Below are positions 63,300-64,000 of a DNA stretch of 64,000 nt, in pieces. Every line of letters begins with the position of its first letter. The first letter of the stretch is position 1. The notes under the pieces are model-generated. The model was not told the origin of the DNA. It searched no databases and was given only the letters and a program-made list of their open reading frames with translations. A program made the translations under genes and the position numbers. Source of the DNA: Marsupella aquatica (Eukaryota; Marchantiophyta); the NCBI GenBank assembly GCA_973895155.1, contig OZ316898.1, positions 496,001 to 560,000 on the forward strand. Direction: 5' to 3'.

Positions 63300-64000
63300 T
63301 GACAATATGATTTCAACAACATCTAAGATGTCTAAACAACTTTCTTGCCTCGCTTGCATTTCTTTGCATTTAGTGGGCTCATGTGCATTTCTTTGCTTTG
63401 CCTTTTTCCAACATCTTTGCCTCACTGCAACATCTAAACTTGTCTCAACGTCTTTGCCTCACCTCAACAATTTTGCCTTGCCTTGACATGGCTGCAACAA
63501 CTATATGGCCGCAATGACACATAACATGCATCGACATCTACCTTGCAAAGCCTATATTTTCTTGCTTCACCTCATATCTTTGCCTTGCCTCCATATTTTT
63601 TCCGTCTTGACATCTTTTCTTGCCTCAACATCTTTTTTTGCCTCAATATTTTTGTGCTCATTTGACATCTTTTTTGACTGAACATCTTTTCTCGCCTCAA
63701 TCAATATCGTTGCCTTCCCTTTACATCTTTTTCTTTCCTTGACATATGTCTCTCTTCTCAACATCTTTTCCTCACCTCAAAATCCTTTTCTCTTCTCATC
63801 ATCTTTGTCTCACCTTGACATTTTTTTTTCACATCCTTTTCTTTTTTTGGCCTCTTTTTCTCACTGGAAATCTATTTCCTTGACATCTTTTTTTCTCCTG
63901 TAAAGTTTTTTTTCTATTCAATATCTTTTTTCTCTCATTGACTTTTTTATGTCACCTTAAAATTTTTCTCTCCTCTACATTTTTTTCTCACCTCAACATC
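63300..64000. repeat. CT-rich degenerate simple repeat running off the window
   Basis: Variants of 'ttgcctc(a/g)acatcttt' and 'catctttttctcacctcaa' recur every 18-30 bases to the window edge. Units have drifted and T-runs have expanded. The minus strand therefore gives artificial Lys/Glu/Asp-rich frames. The repeat continues beyond 64000. Confidence 0.7.

Noticed and set aside
63567-63764. Lys/Glu-rich minus-strand frame
   Set aside because: It is produced by the CT-rich simple repeat, not by a gene.

Overview
The window is nuclear DNA of a land plant. Evidence: GT-AG introns in every gene, a plant Golgi methyltransferase (PMT) gene, a short run of the plant-type telomere motif TTTAGGG, and many plant-style LTR and LINE retrotransposons. 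An apparently intact cathepsin X/Z-type protease, a class not usually listed for flowering plants, makes a non-seed plant (bryophyte, lycophyte or fern) my best guess. I cannot name the species.

Four intact-looking spliced genes could be modelled exon by exon. (1) PP2A catalytic subunit, + strand, 3549-6998, 6 exons, 306 aa. (2) Cathepsin X/Z-like cysteine protease, + strand, 29420-33598, 9 exons, 346 aa. (3) EF-hand calcineurin-B-like protein, - strand, 37761-35993, 6 exons, 175 aa. (4) PMT-family (DUF248) type II Golgi methyltransferase, - strand, 55644-52366, 7 exons, 698 aa. All splice phases close and the expected catalytic or binding motifs are present. They look like independent genes, not a functional cluster.

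The rest is repeat territory. 1.2-1.9 kb is a ~70-bp tandem repeat. 9.2-15.5 kb holds two inverted copies of a long LTR, one with a primer-binding site and gag-like start. 17757-18125 and 44130-44456 are solo copia-like LTRs with perfect 5-bp target duplications. 47.7-51.2 kb is a broken LINE. 57311-57714 is a MITE-like foldback element. A head-to-head telomeric motif lies at 51.25 kb.

The most unusual object is a Ty3/gypsy family with giant LTRs. I read 18371-28403 as one element bounded by the 5-bp repeat GAGTG: a deleted 5' LTR, then a PR-RT-RNase H-INT region, then a polypurine tract and a 4.0-kb 3' LTR. That LTR carries its own ~884-codon reading frame just downstream of the LTR TATA box. 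A diverged 4.6-kb relative at 38767-43401 looks like a solo LTR with the same layout: ~0.4 kb leader, a ~1,125-codon frame, ~0.9 kb tail. It sits inside another degenerate element whose reading frame resumes on the other side. Both tails contain a small hairpin whose outer base pair differs by a compensatory change. The premature stops in these frames can all be explained by single C-to-T changes.
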